Below, in pieces: positions 1 through 6,779 of a stretch of DNA of 37,100 nt; positions within the stretch are counted from its first letter, which is position 1; each line of letters starts with the position of its first letter. Made by a program: the position numbers and the translations under genes. Under the pieces are notes generated by a model, which was not told where the DNA came from, did not search any database, and saw only the letters and a list, made by a program, of their open reading frames with translations. The stretch is from IMG/VR virus record IMGVR_UViG_3300027608_000082, positions 1 to 37,100 of that record. One strand, written 5' to 3'. This stretch comes from a virus.

Positions 1-1
1 A

Positions 2-121
2 CCAGAACCCAAGGACGACACCCCGCTCGAATCGTGGGAGGACATCGAATTCGGTATCGACAAGATGATTGCTCACATATCTCAGCAACGCAAGGTAAAG
101 TCGGAACGGAATTCTGAATAA
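2..121 (+). CDS. C-terminal fragment of an unidentified protein
   Basis: An open frame runs in from the window edge and stops with TAA at 119-121. The 39 visible residues end in a basic, hydrophilic tail (QQRKVKSERNSE). The composition is ordinary coding sequence in the same direction as the next genes, but the fragment carries no recognisable motif. The following 180 bases contain a strong promoter, so this gene belongs to an upstream transcription unit. Function unknown. Confidence 0.6.
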   Translation, partial: PEPKDDTPLESWEDIEFGIDKMIAHISQQRKVKSERNSE

Positions 122-155
122 CGGGAACTATGGGTCTATAAACACGAACTGGGTA

Positions 156-184
156 TTGACAAATGACTTAATTTGTGTTACAAT
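156..184 (+). promoter_or_regulatory. Sigma-70 promoter P1
   Basis: The -35 box TTGACA is at 156-161 and the -10 box TACAAT at 179-184, separated by exactly 17 bp. Transcription would start near 191 and give a leader of about 110 nt before the first start codon at 304. That leader contains palindrome copy 1. The -35 region (TTGACAAA) resembles the promoters at 8625 and 17226. Confidence 0.8.
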
Positions 185-240
185 ATATCTTTAGATAGAT
201 TGGTGAGTGATGACAACAGCACCGCTTCTAAATGCCCGTC

Positions 241-273
241 CGGACATACCAACAACCCTGTTGGTTTGTTCGG
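241..273 (-). repeat. Dispersed palindrome copy 1 (inverted orientation)
   Basis: On the - strand this reads GAACAAACCAACA, a 4-nt centre GGGT, then TGTTGGTATGTCC. It is the reverse orientation of the other five copies. Orientation can be told because the element is asymmetric: its left arm has A where a perfect palindrome would need T, and here that appears as a T-T mismatch on the + strand. It lies in the untranslated leader of unit 1, 30 bp before the start codon at 304. Confidence 0.8.
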
Positions 274-303
274 GTTCTTTCAGTCCTTTATTGGAGATGC
301 TTC

Positions 304-501
304 ATGCGTACAACAGACACCAAGTGGGATGCCTTACAGCACTCACACTACCTTGCAACCAACACCGTCGATCCAGACATGGATCTCGACGGGTCTCGTG
401 AGTTCTTCGACCATGACGACGAACACTACGGTTTGACCATCGTCGAGTTTGCCCAAGACCTCGAGCAGATGCGATACCTCAAAGGCTACAACATCCTGTG
501 A
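304..501 (+). CDS. Small acidic hypothetical phage protein (65 aa)
   Basis: First gene of unit 1. ATG 304 is chosen because GGAGA at 293-297 sits 6 nt upstream; in-frame codons back to 232 would run through the palindrome at 241-273. The product is acidic (many Asp and Glu, with a DHDDEH run around residues 37-42) with a probable C-terminal helix. I see no known domain, signal peptide or membrane segment. The stop overlaps the next start (GTGA). Small acidic first-operon proteins in phages are sometimes DNA mimics or host inhibitors, but nothing here proves that. Confidence 0.65.
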   Translation: MRTTDTKWDALQHSHYLATNTVDPDMDLDGSREFFDHDDEHYGLTIVEFAQDLEQMRYLKGYNIL

Positions 502-776
502 CTACATATTCTACAGAATTGAATGACGATCACGGCAGCCACGTCGATGATCGTTTCGACTGGAAGTCATGCACCCTATGCGGGGATGACGTCCATGCAG
601 AGCGCTGGGCCATCGGCTACAGACTCTGCCTACACTGCGGGCAAGAAGCCGCAGTCGCTGATCGCGCATCTTGGTGCGTGGTGCAGACGTACGGCAAGGG
701 GCCGTACATGCTCGTAACTCCCGAAGCTGCCCCGCAGGTTCTGTTGGATACGAATCAGAAGAACCCCCGAGGGTAG
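498..776 (+). CDS. Small zinc-ribbon phage protein (92 aa)
   Basis: GTG start at 498 overlaps the preceding stop, which points to translational coupling; no strong Shine-Dalgarno is adjacent. Two CxxC knuckles, CTLC (about residues 26-29) and CLHC (about 44-47), form a likely zinc ribbon. The C-terminal part has the motif YGKGPYMLVTP and ends in DTNQKNPRG, a pattern I recall from small phage proteins of unknown role. Zinc binding is a reasonable inference; a nucleic-acid or protein target is not shown. Confidence 0.65.
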   Translation: MTTYSTELNDDHGSHVDDRFDWKSCTLCGDDVHAERWAIGYRLCLHCGQEAAVADRASWCVVQTYGKGPYMLVTPEAAPQVLLDTNQKNPRG

Positions 777-777
777 G

Positions 778-796
778 GGTGTGCGCTTCGCACACC
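778..796 (+). other. Strong hairpin without U-tract
   Basis: GGTGTGCG (778-785) pairs perfectly with CGCACACC (789-796) around a 3-nt loop, or as 7 bp around GCTTC. The next bases are AATCTCG, so it is not a standard rho-independent terminator. Palindrome copy 2 begins 7 bp later. It could be an mRNA stability or processing element between the zinc-ribbon gene and the AAA+ gene. Confidence 0.55.
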
Positions 797-802
797 AATC
801 TC

Positions 803-832
803 GAACTAACCAACACCCCTGTTGGTATGTTC
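803..832 (+). repeat. Dispersed palindrome copy 2
   Basis: GAACTAACCAACA (803-815), centre CCCC, TGTTGGTATGTTC (820-832). It has the same arms as the other copies, with one change in the left arm. It lies in the gap between the zinc-ribbon gene and the MoxR-like gene, 30 bp upstream of the latter's start, the same distance as copy 1 from its gene. Confidence 0.85.
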
Positions 833-862
833 TTATAAATCTTTCTTATCAAGGAAACCAAA

Positions 863-1942
863 ATGTCAAGAGAAATATCATTTGTCCGTCGGCTCAACTT
901 CACAGAGACCGTCGACCTCATCCTCAATGCGGGCGAGAACGCAGTGCACCTTACTGGAGAACCCGGAGTTGGTAAGACTGCCATGCACAAAGAGATCATC
1001 AAGCGCACCGGATTCAAGGGCATCTACATCGACGGCCCCAACACCGATGTCGGCCAGTCCGGTATGCCAATCCCCAACCATACGACTCGTACCTTGGATT
1101 TTTATCCCGCAGCGCGTTATGGTTTGCACACAGGCGAACCCCTTGTCATCATGATCGACGAGTGGACAAAGACTGATGACTATGTGCGCAACACCCTGCA
1201 CCCGCTACTGCATGAGCGCAGACAAGGCGACTATGAGTTGCACCCCGAGACCCTTGTCTTCACGACGGGCAACTTGGGTTCGGACAATGTCGGTGACCAT
1301 GTCAAGGCTCATACCCGTAGCCGCGAGACGTGGATCAACTACATGAAACCGACTGCGGCTGAGTGGTTGGTCTGGGCGGGCAACAACGGCGTAGCGCCCG
1401 AGATGCAAGCGTGGGTTAAGGAATACCCGCATTGCATGGCTTCGTACTTGGATGGCGGGCAGAAAGAGAATACGTACATCTATCAGCCGACTGACTCATC
1501 GCAGGAAGCGTTCTTCTGTCCCCGTACTGCGTACAAGGCATCGCATTGGATCAATGTACGTCGCAACATATCAGAGAATTCGTTGATCGCGGCACTCGAC
1601 GGCACGATCGGTAGGCCCGCATCGCGGGACTTGCAGGCGTACATCTCCCTGTCCGATCAGTTACCCATGACTGAAACGATCCTCTCCAGTCCTGATACGA
1701 CTCCTATACCGACAAGCCCAGCGGCTCAATGCATCTTGGCGTTCAAGGCCGTGGCTGTCTCTACCCGCGAGACGTTCGCAACATGGATGCGCTACCTCAA
1801 GCGTATGCCCAAAGAAACACAGGCTGTCTTTATCAACCAGATCCTCGAGATCCCTGTTAAGAAAGCATGGGTTATGTCTCACCCCTCGTTCGTTACATGG
1901 GCGCGTGAGAACCAGTACATGTTTGCCGGATTGAAAGGTTGA
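863..1942 (+). CDS. MoxR-type AAA+ ATPase
   Basis: A 359-aa ATPase of the MoxR/CobS-like AAA+ group. Motifs in order: Walker A GEPGVGKT (32-39), Walker B VIMIDE (95-100), sensor 1 TTGN (134-137), and a candidate arginine-finger segment HTRSR (150-154). The remainder is a helical C-terminal region. ATG 863 follows AAGGAAACC in the leader. MoxR-type ATPases usually work with a VWA-domain partner to remodel proteins or insert metals; a HExxH-VWA protein is encoded at 3560-4861 and a DUF3150-like protein at 6780-7652. Some phage and integrative-element versions are annotated CobS-like, but no cobalt-chelation genes are visible here, so that name would be misleading. The substrate is unknown. Confidence 0.85.
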   Translation: MSREISFVRRLNFTETVDLILNAGENAVHLTGEPGVGKTAMHKEIIKRTGFKGIYIDGPNTDVGQSGMPIPNHTTRTLDFYPAARYGLHTGEPLVIMIDEWTKTDDYVRNTLHPLLHERRQGDYELHPETLVFTTGNLGSDNVGDHVKAHTRSRETWINYMKPTAAEWLVWAGNNGVAPEMQAWVKEYPHCMASYLDGGQKENTYIYQPTDSSQEAFFCPRTAYKASHWINVRRNISENSLIAALDGTIGRPASRDLQAYISLSDQLPMTETILSSPDTTPIPTSPAAQCILAFKAVAVSTRETFATWMRYLKRMPKETQAVFINQILEIPVKKAWVMSHPSFVTWARENQYMFAGLKG

Positions 1943-1944
1943 TC

Positions 1945-2220
1945 ATGAACGATATCGAAATCACAGATGAACAGCGGGCTGATATTAACGAAGTGCGCAA
2001 GCGAATCATGGCCGAGGGCAAGGAAGCATTTCTTTCGCAACACAAGGGCAAGATCAAGGAAGGGTCAGAGGACGGAGAGATGGCCCTCTTTCTGATTAAC
2101 TTCTTTTCCGATGCCTTTTGGCAGGGGTATCTGTTTGCAACAGTTGAACGAGTAAAACAGGAGGTGGATGATGAAATCCTGTTGGCCGAAACTATCTTGA
2201 CTACGGAGAAACAAACATGA
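1945..2220 (+). CDS. Hypothetical helical protein (91 aa)
   Basis: ATG 1945 is preferred over an upstream in-frame TTG at 1939 because AAAGG ends 6 nt before it. The product is charged and probably mostly helical, with an aromatic stretch (LINFFSDAFWQGYLFATVERV) in the middle that could be an amphipathic helix. No known domain. It lies 2 nt after the AAA+ ATPase stop, so it is co-translated with it and could be a small partner, which is inference from position only. Confidence 0.65.
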   Translation: MNDIEITDEQRADINEVRKRIMAEGKEAFLSQHKGKIKEGSEDGEMALFLINFFSDAFWQGYLFATVERVKQEVDDEILLAETILTTEKQT

Positions 2221-2396
2221 ACACAGACGCAATAGTTGCATGGATGTATGTAATCGAGTGCCTTGTCATTTTTAGGAAAGAGGTGCAGAACGATTACGCT
2301 TTTGTCAGGTTGATGGTTGACATGAGAAACGCGTATCCCGACGAATACGAAATGGTATTGGGGTTTTGGGGGTCATCCATAAAGGAAACAAAATGA
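2217..2396 (+). CDS. Hypothetical small protein (59 aa)
   Basis: ATGA overlap with the preceding gene at 2217-2220 and with the next at 2393-2396. The N-terminal half has a moderately hydrophobic stretch (about residues 5-20, IVAWMYVIECLVIFRK) that is short and interrupted by Glu. The C-terminal half includes YPDEYEMVLGFWG. No recognised family. Its reality rests on perfect overlaps at both ends and consistent frame use. Confidence 0.55.
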   Translation: MNTDAIVAWMYVIECLVIFRKEVQNDYAFVRLMVDMRNAYPDEYEMVLGFWGSSIKETK

Positions 2397-2566
2397 ACGA
2401 ACGAAATGCAATACACGAAGCGATGTTGTTCTATTGGGGCGAGCGATGCCCCACGCATGATGCCGAGTGTCATGGGTGTCAGGCATGGGATCAGTATGAC
2501 GCAGTGGTTGCAACCGCACCCGAGGGTGTGTTGCGCATGATTGAAATCAAGGAGGATGAGGTATGA
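2393..2566 (+). CDS. Hypothetical Cys/His-containing small protein (57 aa)
   Basis: ATG 2393 overlaps the previous stop and is preceded by AAAGGAAAC. The sequence CPTHDAECHGC (about residues 19-29) holds three Cys and two His in eleven residues, suggesting a compact metal site. The C-terminus is acidic. No known family. The stop overlaps the next start. Confidence 0.55.
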   Translation: MNERNAIHEAMLFYWGERCPTHDAECHGCQAWDQYDAVVATAPEGVLRMIEIKEDEV

Positions 2567-2721
2567 CACCATCAGAACTTTACGATGCGTTAGACAGAGC
2601 GGGCGCGATCTACGAGATTGTCGAGATCTTTGAAGGCGTTCGCATCATTAGTGTGGTAGTAAACGAGGAACAAACCAACACGGTGTTGGAATGTTCATCA
2701 ACAACAGGAGAGAAATCATGA
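2563..2721 (+). CDS. Hypothetical small protein whose C-terminus is encoded by palindrome copy 3 (52 aa)
   Basis: ATG 2563 overlaps the preceding TGA, with AAGGAGGATGAG just upstream as ribosome binding site. The first 35 residues look like an ordinary small folded protein (LYDALDRAGAIYEIVEIFEG). From about residue 36 the reading frame runs through the palindrome at 2668-2696, giving EEQTNTVLECS, and then through the next gene's Shine-Dalgarno before stopping at 2719-2721. The tail may therefore have been acquired when the repeat arrived. Function unknown. Confidence 0.6.
   Translation: MTPSELYDALDRAGAIYEIVEIFEGVRIISVVVNEEQTNTVLECSSTTGEKS
2668..2696 (+). repeat. Dispersed palindrome copy 3 (inside a coding sequence)
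   Basis: GAACAAACCAACA (2668-2680), centre CGG, TGTTGGAATGTTC (2684-2696). The left arm is identical to the consensus; the right arm has one change. It lies in the last third of the gene at 2563-2721 and ends 22 bp before the next start at 2718, so it is both coding and close to a translation start. Confidence 0.85.
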
Positions 2722-2960
2722 TGACATTGGAAGAATCAAAATTGGCATGGCGTGGCATGGTTGCAACGTACAAGCGTATGCAGGATCATGTCCACAATTT
2801 GTGCTACCGCAAAAATTCAACAACGGGCCAGATACTCGAGGCTCGCGGTCTGGTATTGCAAGCCACTGCAACTATGACTCGCATGGCCAAGCAGTTGGAA
2901 CAGCAGTTTCCTGCCTACGAGTTTGACTTGGAAGGTAAATTTATCAGGAGAGCAAAATGA
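2718..2960 (+). CDS. Hypothetical helical protein (80 aa)
   Basis: ATG 2718 is chosen because AGGAG at 2706-2710 lies 7 nt upstream; the longer frame from 2691 would begin inside the palindrome. The product is basic, Met-rich and probably all helical (LAWRGMVATYKRMQDHVHNL, then MTRMAKQLEQQF). No recognised family. ATGA overlap with the next gene. Confidence 0.6.
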   Translation: MMTLEESKLAWRGMVATYKRMQDHVHNLCYRKNSTTGQILEARGLVLQATATMTRMAKQLEQQFPAYEFDLEGKFIRRAK

Positions 2961-3211
2961 GTATTGAAAAAGTTAGACGAGCTGATGACATTGAAGAAGC
3001 GCGTATACGTGCGGTGCAGAAAGCCATTGGGGCACTATTCAATGCCTCGGAGTTGACTAAAGCTATGGTCTGGAACGTACTTGTCAATATGCTCTGCGGC
3101 ATGACCATTGAGTTTGATATAGACAAGGATGATTTGATGGATACCGTTTCTAACGTGTACGACATGCAAGCGTTGCACATGGTCGAGCTTGACACCGATA
3201 AACCCAACTAG
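2957..3211 (+). CDS. Hypothetical protein (84 aa)
   Basis: ATGA overlap with the upstream gene; AGGAGAGC precedes the start. The N-terminal part is charged and helical (EKVRRADDIEEARIRAVQKAI). The second half is more hydrophobic with acidic ends (FDIDKDDLMDTVSNVYDM). No motif that I recognise. Cytoplasmic by appearance. Confidence 0.6.
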   Translation: MSIEKVRRADDIEEARIRAVQKAIGALFNASELTKAMVWNVLVNMLCGMTIEFDIDKDDLMDTVSNVYDMQALHMVELDTDKPN

Positions 3212-3220
3212 GGAGAGACC

Positions 3221-3385
3221 ATGACGATACCAGAGACCACCCGAGAACAGACCGTCGAGAAGGTCTATCAAACCGGCATGCAGCTTGCTCAACACTTGCG
3301 CATGCTTGACTTAAACGAGGAAGCCCATCTCTTGGAGATGTGGATTCTTGATGTCAAAGAAACAGGAGGACACCCAAATGATTGA
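3221..3385 (+). CDS. Hypothetical small helical protein (54 aa)
   Basis: ATG 3221 follows GGGAGAG. The product is an acidic, probably single long-helix peptide (EQTVEKVYQTGMQLAQHLRM, LNEEAHLLEMWILDV). The frame ends at 3385, overlapping the next start by 8 nt, so the Shine-Dalgarno AGGAGG of the next gene is coding here. Function unknown. Confidence 0.5.
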   Translation: MTIPETTREQTVEKVYQTGMQLAQHLRMLDLNEEAHLLEMWILDVKETGGHPND

Positions 3386-3563
3386 AGTATCAATCACAGA
3401 AATCGTATTGTTTGCGTGGGCGATCATAGCTACGGGCTATGCGCTCAAGTACAAACAGATCAAGCACCAATCGGATGTGTTTATCCACACACTGCTTGAA
3501 AACAAAGAACTGCGCGACGAACTTGTGGCAGATTATGAACAATTCCAGAGAGGACAATCATGA
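3378..3563 (+). CDS. Small single-pass membrane protein (61 aa)
   Basis: ATG 3378 is preceded by AGGAGG at 3364-3369. Residues about 6-22 (ITEIVLFAWAIIATGYA) form a convincing transmembrane helix, followed by basic residues KYKQIKHQ and then a charged helical tail. Positive charge after the helix suggests an N-out, C-in topology. The stop overlaps the start of the VWA gene, so it may help place that module at the membrane, although that is inference. Confidence 0.65.
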   Translation: MIEVSITEIVLFAWAIIATGYALKYKQIKHQSDVFIHTLLENKELRDELVADYEQFQRGQS

Positions 3564-4861
3564 GTACAGTAATTGTGAAGAGTAAGTTATCAGCCGAGAA
3601 ACGAATCGAGTTGGTACATGTGAGCTTGATGAGGAACCAGAAGTTTGCGTTCTTCGCGGGCTTGTTTATGGTCGGGTCTACGACGATAGATGAACGACCT
3701 GTAACAGCGTACACGAACGGTCGTGACGCAGGGTATGGCAGAGCATTCGCTGACTCATTGACCGACAAAGAGTTGGCGTTTCTTGTCATGCACGAGAACA
3801 TGCACAAGTGCTATCGACACCTGACAACGTGGAAAGCGTTGAAAGAGATCAACCACAAGGTAGCGGGCGCGGCGTGCGACTACGTGATCAACATCCAGTT
3901 GGTAGACATGGATCCCGATGAGGAATTCATCGCGTTTCCCCGTTCTAAAGAAACAGGTGAGCTTGATGGTTTACTCGACCCTGCTTATCGTGGCATGGAC
4001 ACCAAGCAAGTCTTCGACATTCTCATGAAGAAGTGCAAGGGTGGCAAGGGTGGTAAAGGTGGCGAGGAAGGCAACGGCAATCCTATCGACGGGTCAGGCA
4101 AAGGCAACGCCAAGGACGGAACAAACCAACCAAGTGTTGGTAAGTTCGGTGACAAGGAAGGCTTCGATGCCCATGACTGGGACGGTGCGCAAGAGATGTC
4201 CGAGGAAGAGAAGAAGCAACTCACTCAAGAGATCGAGCAAGCCATACGCCAAGGCGGTATCTATGCGGGCAAGTTTGGCGGCAAGACACCACGCGAGATC
4301 GGCGAGCTTCTCAACCCCAAGGTTGACTGGCGAGAGGTGCTGAAAAGATTCACCCGGAACAACATCAAGGACAGGGACTCTATCTCATGGCGCAGGGCGC
4401 ACAAGAACTTCTTGTGGCAAGACATCATCCTGCCGAGCATCCTTGGCAAGCGCATGAAGTATCTGTTGCTGGGTATGGACACATCCGGTTCTGTAGAAGG
4501 GCAGTTGCTGACGGACTTTCTCTCCGAGATGAATGGCTTGGTCAAGTCAGTTGGCATCGACCGCATCGACATCGTGTACTGGGACGCAGAGGTACAGGCG
4601 CATGAGATCTTTACAGGTTCTACCAAAGACATTGTGCACCGCACCAATCCCAAAGGCGGTGGTGGTACGAACCCTGACGTTGTGGTTGATCTGATTCTTG
4701 AGAAGCAGTTGAAGCCCGACGCGATCATCATGCTGAGTGATGGTTACATGCACACCAACAAGGGTAAGTGGTCTGCGATCACACAACCTACTCTGTGGTG
4801 CATCATCGGTAACGACAACTACGAGGTTCCAAATGGACAAAAGCTCGTCATTACTAACTGA
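3560..4861 (+). CDS. HExxH metallopeptidase-like plus VWA-domain protein (DUF2201-like)
   Basis: A 433-aa two-domain protein. The N-terminal domain carries HENMH (78-82), the HExxH zinc-binding motif typical of the putative metallopeptidase domain that precedes VWA-like domains in this family. A Gly/Lys-rich linker (about 155-200) follows. The C-terminal domain is VWA-like with the MIDAS motif DTSGS (307-311), a GGGGTNP segment and LSDGY near residue 394. Partner proteins of this type act with MoxR-type AAA+ ATPases, and one is encoded at 863-1942. ATG 3560 overlaps the preceding stop. Palindrome copy 4 sits in the linker. Whether the HExxH site cleaves anything is unknown; in some family members it may be structural. 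Confidence 0.8.
   Translation: MSTVIVKSKLSAEKRIELVHVSLMRNQKFAFFAGLFMVGSTTIDERPVTAYTNGRDAGYGRAFADSLTDKELAFLVMHENMHKCYRHLTTWKALKEINHKVAGAACDYVINIQLVDMDPDEEFIAFPRSKETGELDGLLDPAYRGMDTKQVFDILMKKCKGGKGGKGGEEGNGNPIDGSGKGNAKDGTNQPSVGKFGDKEGFDAHDWDGAQEMSEEEKKQLTQEIEQAIRQGGIYAGKFGGKTPREIGELLNPKVDWREVLKRFTRNNIKDRDSISWRRAHKNFLWQDIILPSILGKRMKYLLLGMDTSGSVEGQLLTDFLSEMNGLVKSVGIDRIDIVYWDAEVQAHEIFTGSTKDIVHRTNPKGGGGTNPDVVVDLILEKQLKPDAIIMLSDGYMHTNKGKWSAITQPTLWCIIGNDNYEVPNGQKLVITN
4119..4149 (+). repeat. Dispersed palindrome copy 4 (inside the VWA gene)
   Basis: GAACAAACCAACC (4119-4131), centre AAG, TGTTGGTAAGTTCGG (4135-4149). It is read here as GTNQPSVGKFG, a different frame from copy 3. It lies in the disordered Gly-rich linker between the HExxH and VWA domains, the place where a small insertion would do least harm. 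Confidence 0.8.
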
Positions 4862-5270
4862 TGCTGACCCACTGATCGTATGTGAGAAGTGGCATCGCTC
4901 TGTCGGAGTGAACATTGACCGCACATGGTTGGAGGTACGCTTGAACCCAGCGGGCATGAGACTTATCCAAGGGGTCGACGCAGATGTCGAATTCGTGGAA
5001 GGTTTCGGCCACCATGTTGAGGTGATGGGCGCGATGCACAACGCTGGAGTTACTCCGCTTGACTTGAAGAACCCTGATGGTCTGGAGAAACTTCATCGTT
5101 GGATGGTGAAGGAATCAAGTGAGTTGGATGGAGACCCGATCACTAGGTTTCTGATGCCCGATCTGTTACTGCACTTACTGGAAGAAGGTTTCCCGTACGC
5201 AGTGAAATGTAAAAACGATAGCCCCTTATTGGGTTGGTTTGTAGTTCTTGGAGGAAAACAGTATGGATGA
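4833..5270 (+). CDS. Hypothetical protein (145 aa)
   Basis: ATG 4833 overlaps the last 29 nt of the VWA gene and has GAGG at about 4823; the longer frame from 4737 would overlap the VWA gene by 125 nt. It looks like a globular cytoplasmic protein with acidic patches (GVDADVEFVEGFGHHVEVMG) and a helical C-terminal half (MPDLLLHLLEEGFPYAV). No family recognised. Translational coupling to the VWA gene suggests a role in the same module. Confidence 0.65.
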   Translation: MDKSSSLLTDADPLIVCEKWHRSVGVNIDRTWLEVRLNPAGMRLIQGVDADVEFVEGFGHHVEVMGAMHNAGVTPLDLKNPDGLEKLHRWMVKESSELDGDPITRFLMPDLLLHLLEEGFPYAVKCKNDSPLLGWFVVLGGKQYG

Positions 5271-5520
5271 AAATCAAGTGATTCTTTTTATTGGGGATCA
5301 AAAGTTTTTGTTGAGCATGGAAGAGGCTATGGATATCTCGCGGGTCTTGTGTGGTGCGTCACGCATTACTACATCATGGCTTGGTCAGGGGCACGAAAAC
5401 AGAAGCAACACAGTCATAGCCGAGCCTGACCCGAAGGCGGCAACCATTGCGCCAATGACTGGGATTATGCAGTTGGATATTGATACCAACATGAAGATTC
5501 TTGCGGAGAAGAAACGATGA
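5263..5520 (+). CDS. Hypothetical protein (85 aa)
   Basis: ATG 5263 has GAGGAAAA just upstream and overlaps the previous stop by 8 nt. Residues 4-33 look like beta-beta-helix (VILFIGDQKFLLSMEEAMDI). The C-terminal half is polar and probably flexible. No known domain. Confidence 0.6.
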   Translation: MDENQVILFIGDQKFLLSMEEAMDISRVLCGASRITTSWLGQGHENRSNTVIAEPDPKAATIAPMTGIMQLDIDTNMKILAEKKR

Positions 5521-5678
5521 CCAATTCAAAAACGGGGTACTCGGTTGCCCTTAACAAAGAAACCTTTGATCTCTTGCAGACCGTAAGAGAACAACTGGTA
5601 GGACTGATGGGCTTTGAGCCTACAAACGGACAGGTGGTTCGCCACTTAATTTCCCTCTTTATTGAAAGGAAGATGTGA
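5517..5678 (+). CDS. Small possible ribbon-helix-helix protein (53 aa)
   Basis: ATGA overlap with the gene before it. The layout of a short strand (YSVALNK) followed by two helices (ETFDLLQTVREQLVGLMGF and TNGQVVRHLISLFIERK) is what ribbon-helix-helix DNA-binding proteins show. Length and pattern fit, but there is no diagnostic motif. If correct it could be a local repressor, and the palindromes in this unit would be candidate operators; both points are inference. Confidence 0.5.
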   Translation: MTNSKTGYSVALNKETFDLLQTVREQLVGLMGFEPTNGQVVRHLISLFIERKM

Positions 5679-6724
5679 TGGGATACGGATACAGCGGATA
5701 CAACACAGCAAACGTGCCGTGCCTTGAATCATTCGAGGCTGCGGTACAGAAATTCAAATCAACTACGCCTATTCGCAGTAAGCAAGCGAAGGGCGCTGTC
5801 CCACTTGGTGAGCGCAAGAAGCACCACATGGCGAGCATCGCTATGCCTGACGACGACACAGTTCAACTGATCTACTACGGTAAGCCGTTGGTGGTATGGA
5901 AATCGGACGACACATTCGAAGTGTTCTCCCCGCATTACCACTCGCCGTACGTGGTCGGGAACATTCAGAACTACGTACCCAGTAGCGTAGGTTTTCACTG
6001 GGACAGAGGGCGCATGTGCTTGATTGTCAAAGAACAGAGGTTCCTGTTACCCCAAGACAAGAGCTTTAAGTTTAGGAACACACCCCATTCTGTAGAACTG
6101 CTTGATATTCCGATGGAGTACGCGATCAGAAAGAAGCGTGGCGTGGAGAAGAAGTATCTCAAAGACTGCGAGCCGTTCCTCGAATGGATGGAGTTGGTGC
6201 AGTCGATCGACAACGTCCCGAAAGATCCTGTCGACGAGATGGATGCCGCGATGGATGCTTTGTACAAAGAGCTTGGTCTCATGTCCATCAAAGGGTTTGA
6301 GAAGTGGTCGGCTGACTGGGCTTTGAGACCCGCAGAAGCAAACACCCCTGACCGATGGCAGATCAACCGTAACCGCGATTACTTACCGCATGGCGGGAAA
6401 GGCCAATACAAAGGTGCAAAACATGGCTTCCATACGAAAGGCTGCGAGTTGCTTATGGACTGGGTCACAGGCCCACTCAGTGAGAACTGGGTGACTGCGT
6501 ACTACGTACTCATGCAACAGCAAGGCGAGCGTGGGTATAAACACACCACCGGTGGCCGCGAGTGGTCTGTTTGGCTTGATCGCAAATCTGCCACTGAGTA
6601 CCTCAAGGAAATCATCTTGCATCTGCACTTTGACGAGTGCTTTGTCAAGGAACCGCTTGCGCAGGGCGAAATCCCAACCAAGCAGAACTCCGAGTACATC
6701 CATGTATTCACGGAGTTACTTTGA
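5678..6724 (+). CDS. Unknown phage protein (348 aa)
   Basis: ATG 5678 overlaps the previous stop (TGATG) and has AAAGGA 7 nt upstream; GTG 5675 is the less likely alternative. The protein starts MGYGYSGYN, has a mixed alpha/beta first half, a charged helical middle (DPVDEMDAAMDALYKELG) and an aromatic C-terminal part (HTTGGREWSVWLDRKSATEYL). I recognise no catalytic motif, signal peptide or membrane span. It sits between the VWA gene and the DUF3150-like gene and is a good candidate for a further component. Palindrome copy 5 begins at its stop codon. Confidence 0.7.
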   Translation: MGYGYSGYNTANVPCLESFEAAVQKFKSTTPIRSKQAKGAVPLGERKKHHMASIAMPDDDTVQLIYYGKPLVVWKSDDTFEVFSPHYHSPYVVGNIQNYVPSSVGFHWDRGRMCLIVKEQRFLLPQDKSFKFRNTPHSVELLDIPMEYAIRKKRGVEKKYLKDCEPFLEWMELVQSIDNVPKDPVDEMDAAMDALYKELGLMSIKGFEKWSADWALRPAEANTPDRWQINRNRDYLPHGGKGQYKGAKHGFHTKGCELLMDWVTGPLSENWVTAYYVLMQQQGERGYKHTTGGREWSVWLDRKSATEYLKEIILHLHFDECFVKEPLAQGEIPTKQNSEYIHVFTELL

Positions 6725-6752
6725 ACAAACCAACATTTCGTTGGTATGTTCG
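6723..6752 (+). repeat. Dispersed palindrome copy 5
   Basis: GAACAAACCAAC (6723-6734), centre ATTTC, GTTGGTATGTTC (6740-6751). Both arms match the consensus exactly. The element starts within the stop codon of the 348-aa gene and ends 28 bp before the next start at 6780, again about 30 bp upstream of a gene. Confidence 0.9.
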
Positions 6753-6779
6753 TGTCAATCAACCTATATTGGAAACCAA

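Noticed and set aside
4261-4731. Long open frames on the strand opposite known genes (for example 4261-4731 minus, 511-1023 minus, 26054-26503 plus)
   Set aside because: They lie wholly within well-supported genes, lack ribosome binding sites and have shadow-like composition.
863-4861. Cobaltochelatase (CobS/CobT) function for the AAA+ and VWA proteins
   Set aside because: The similarity is at the AAA+/VWA fold level only. No CobN or cobalamin genes are present and the VWA protein has the HExxH domain of DUF2201-like proteins.
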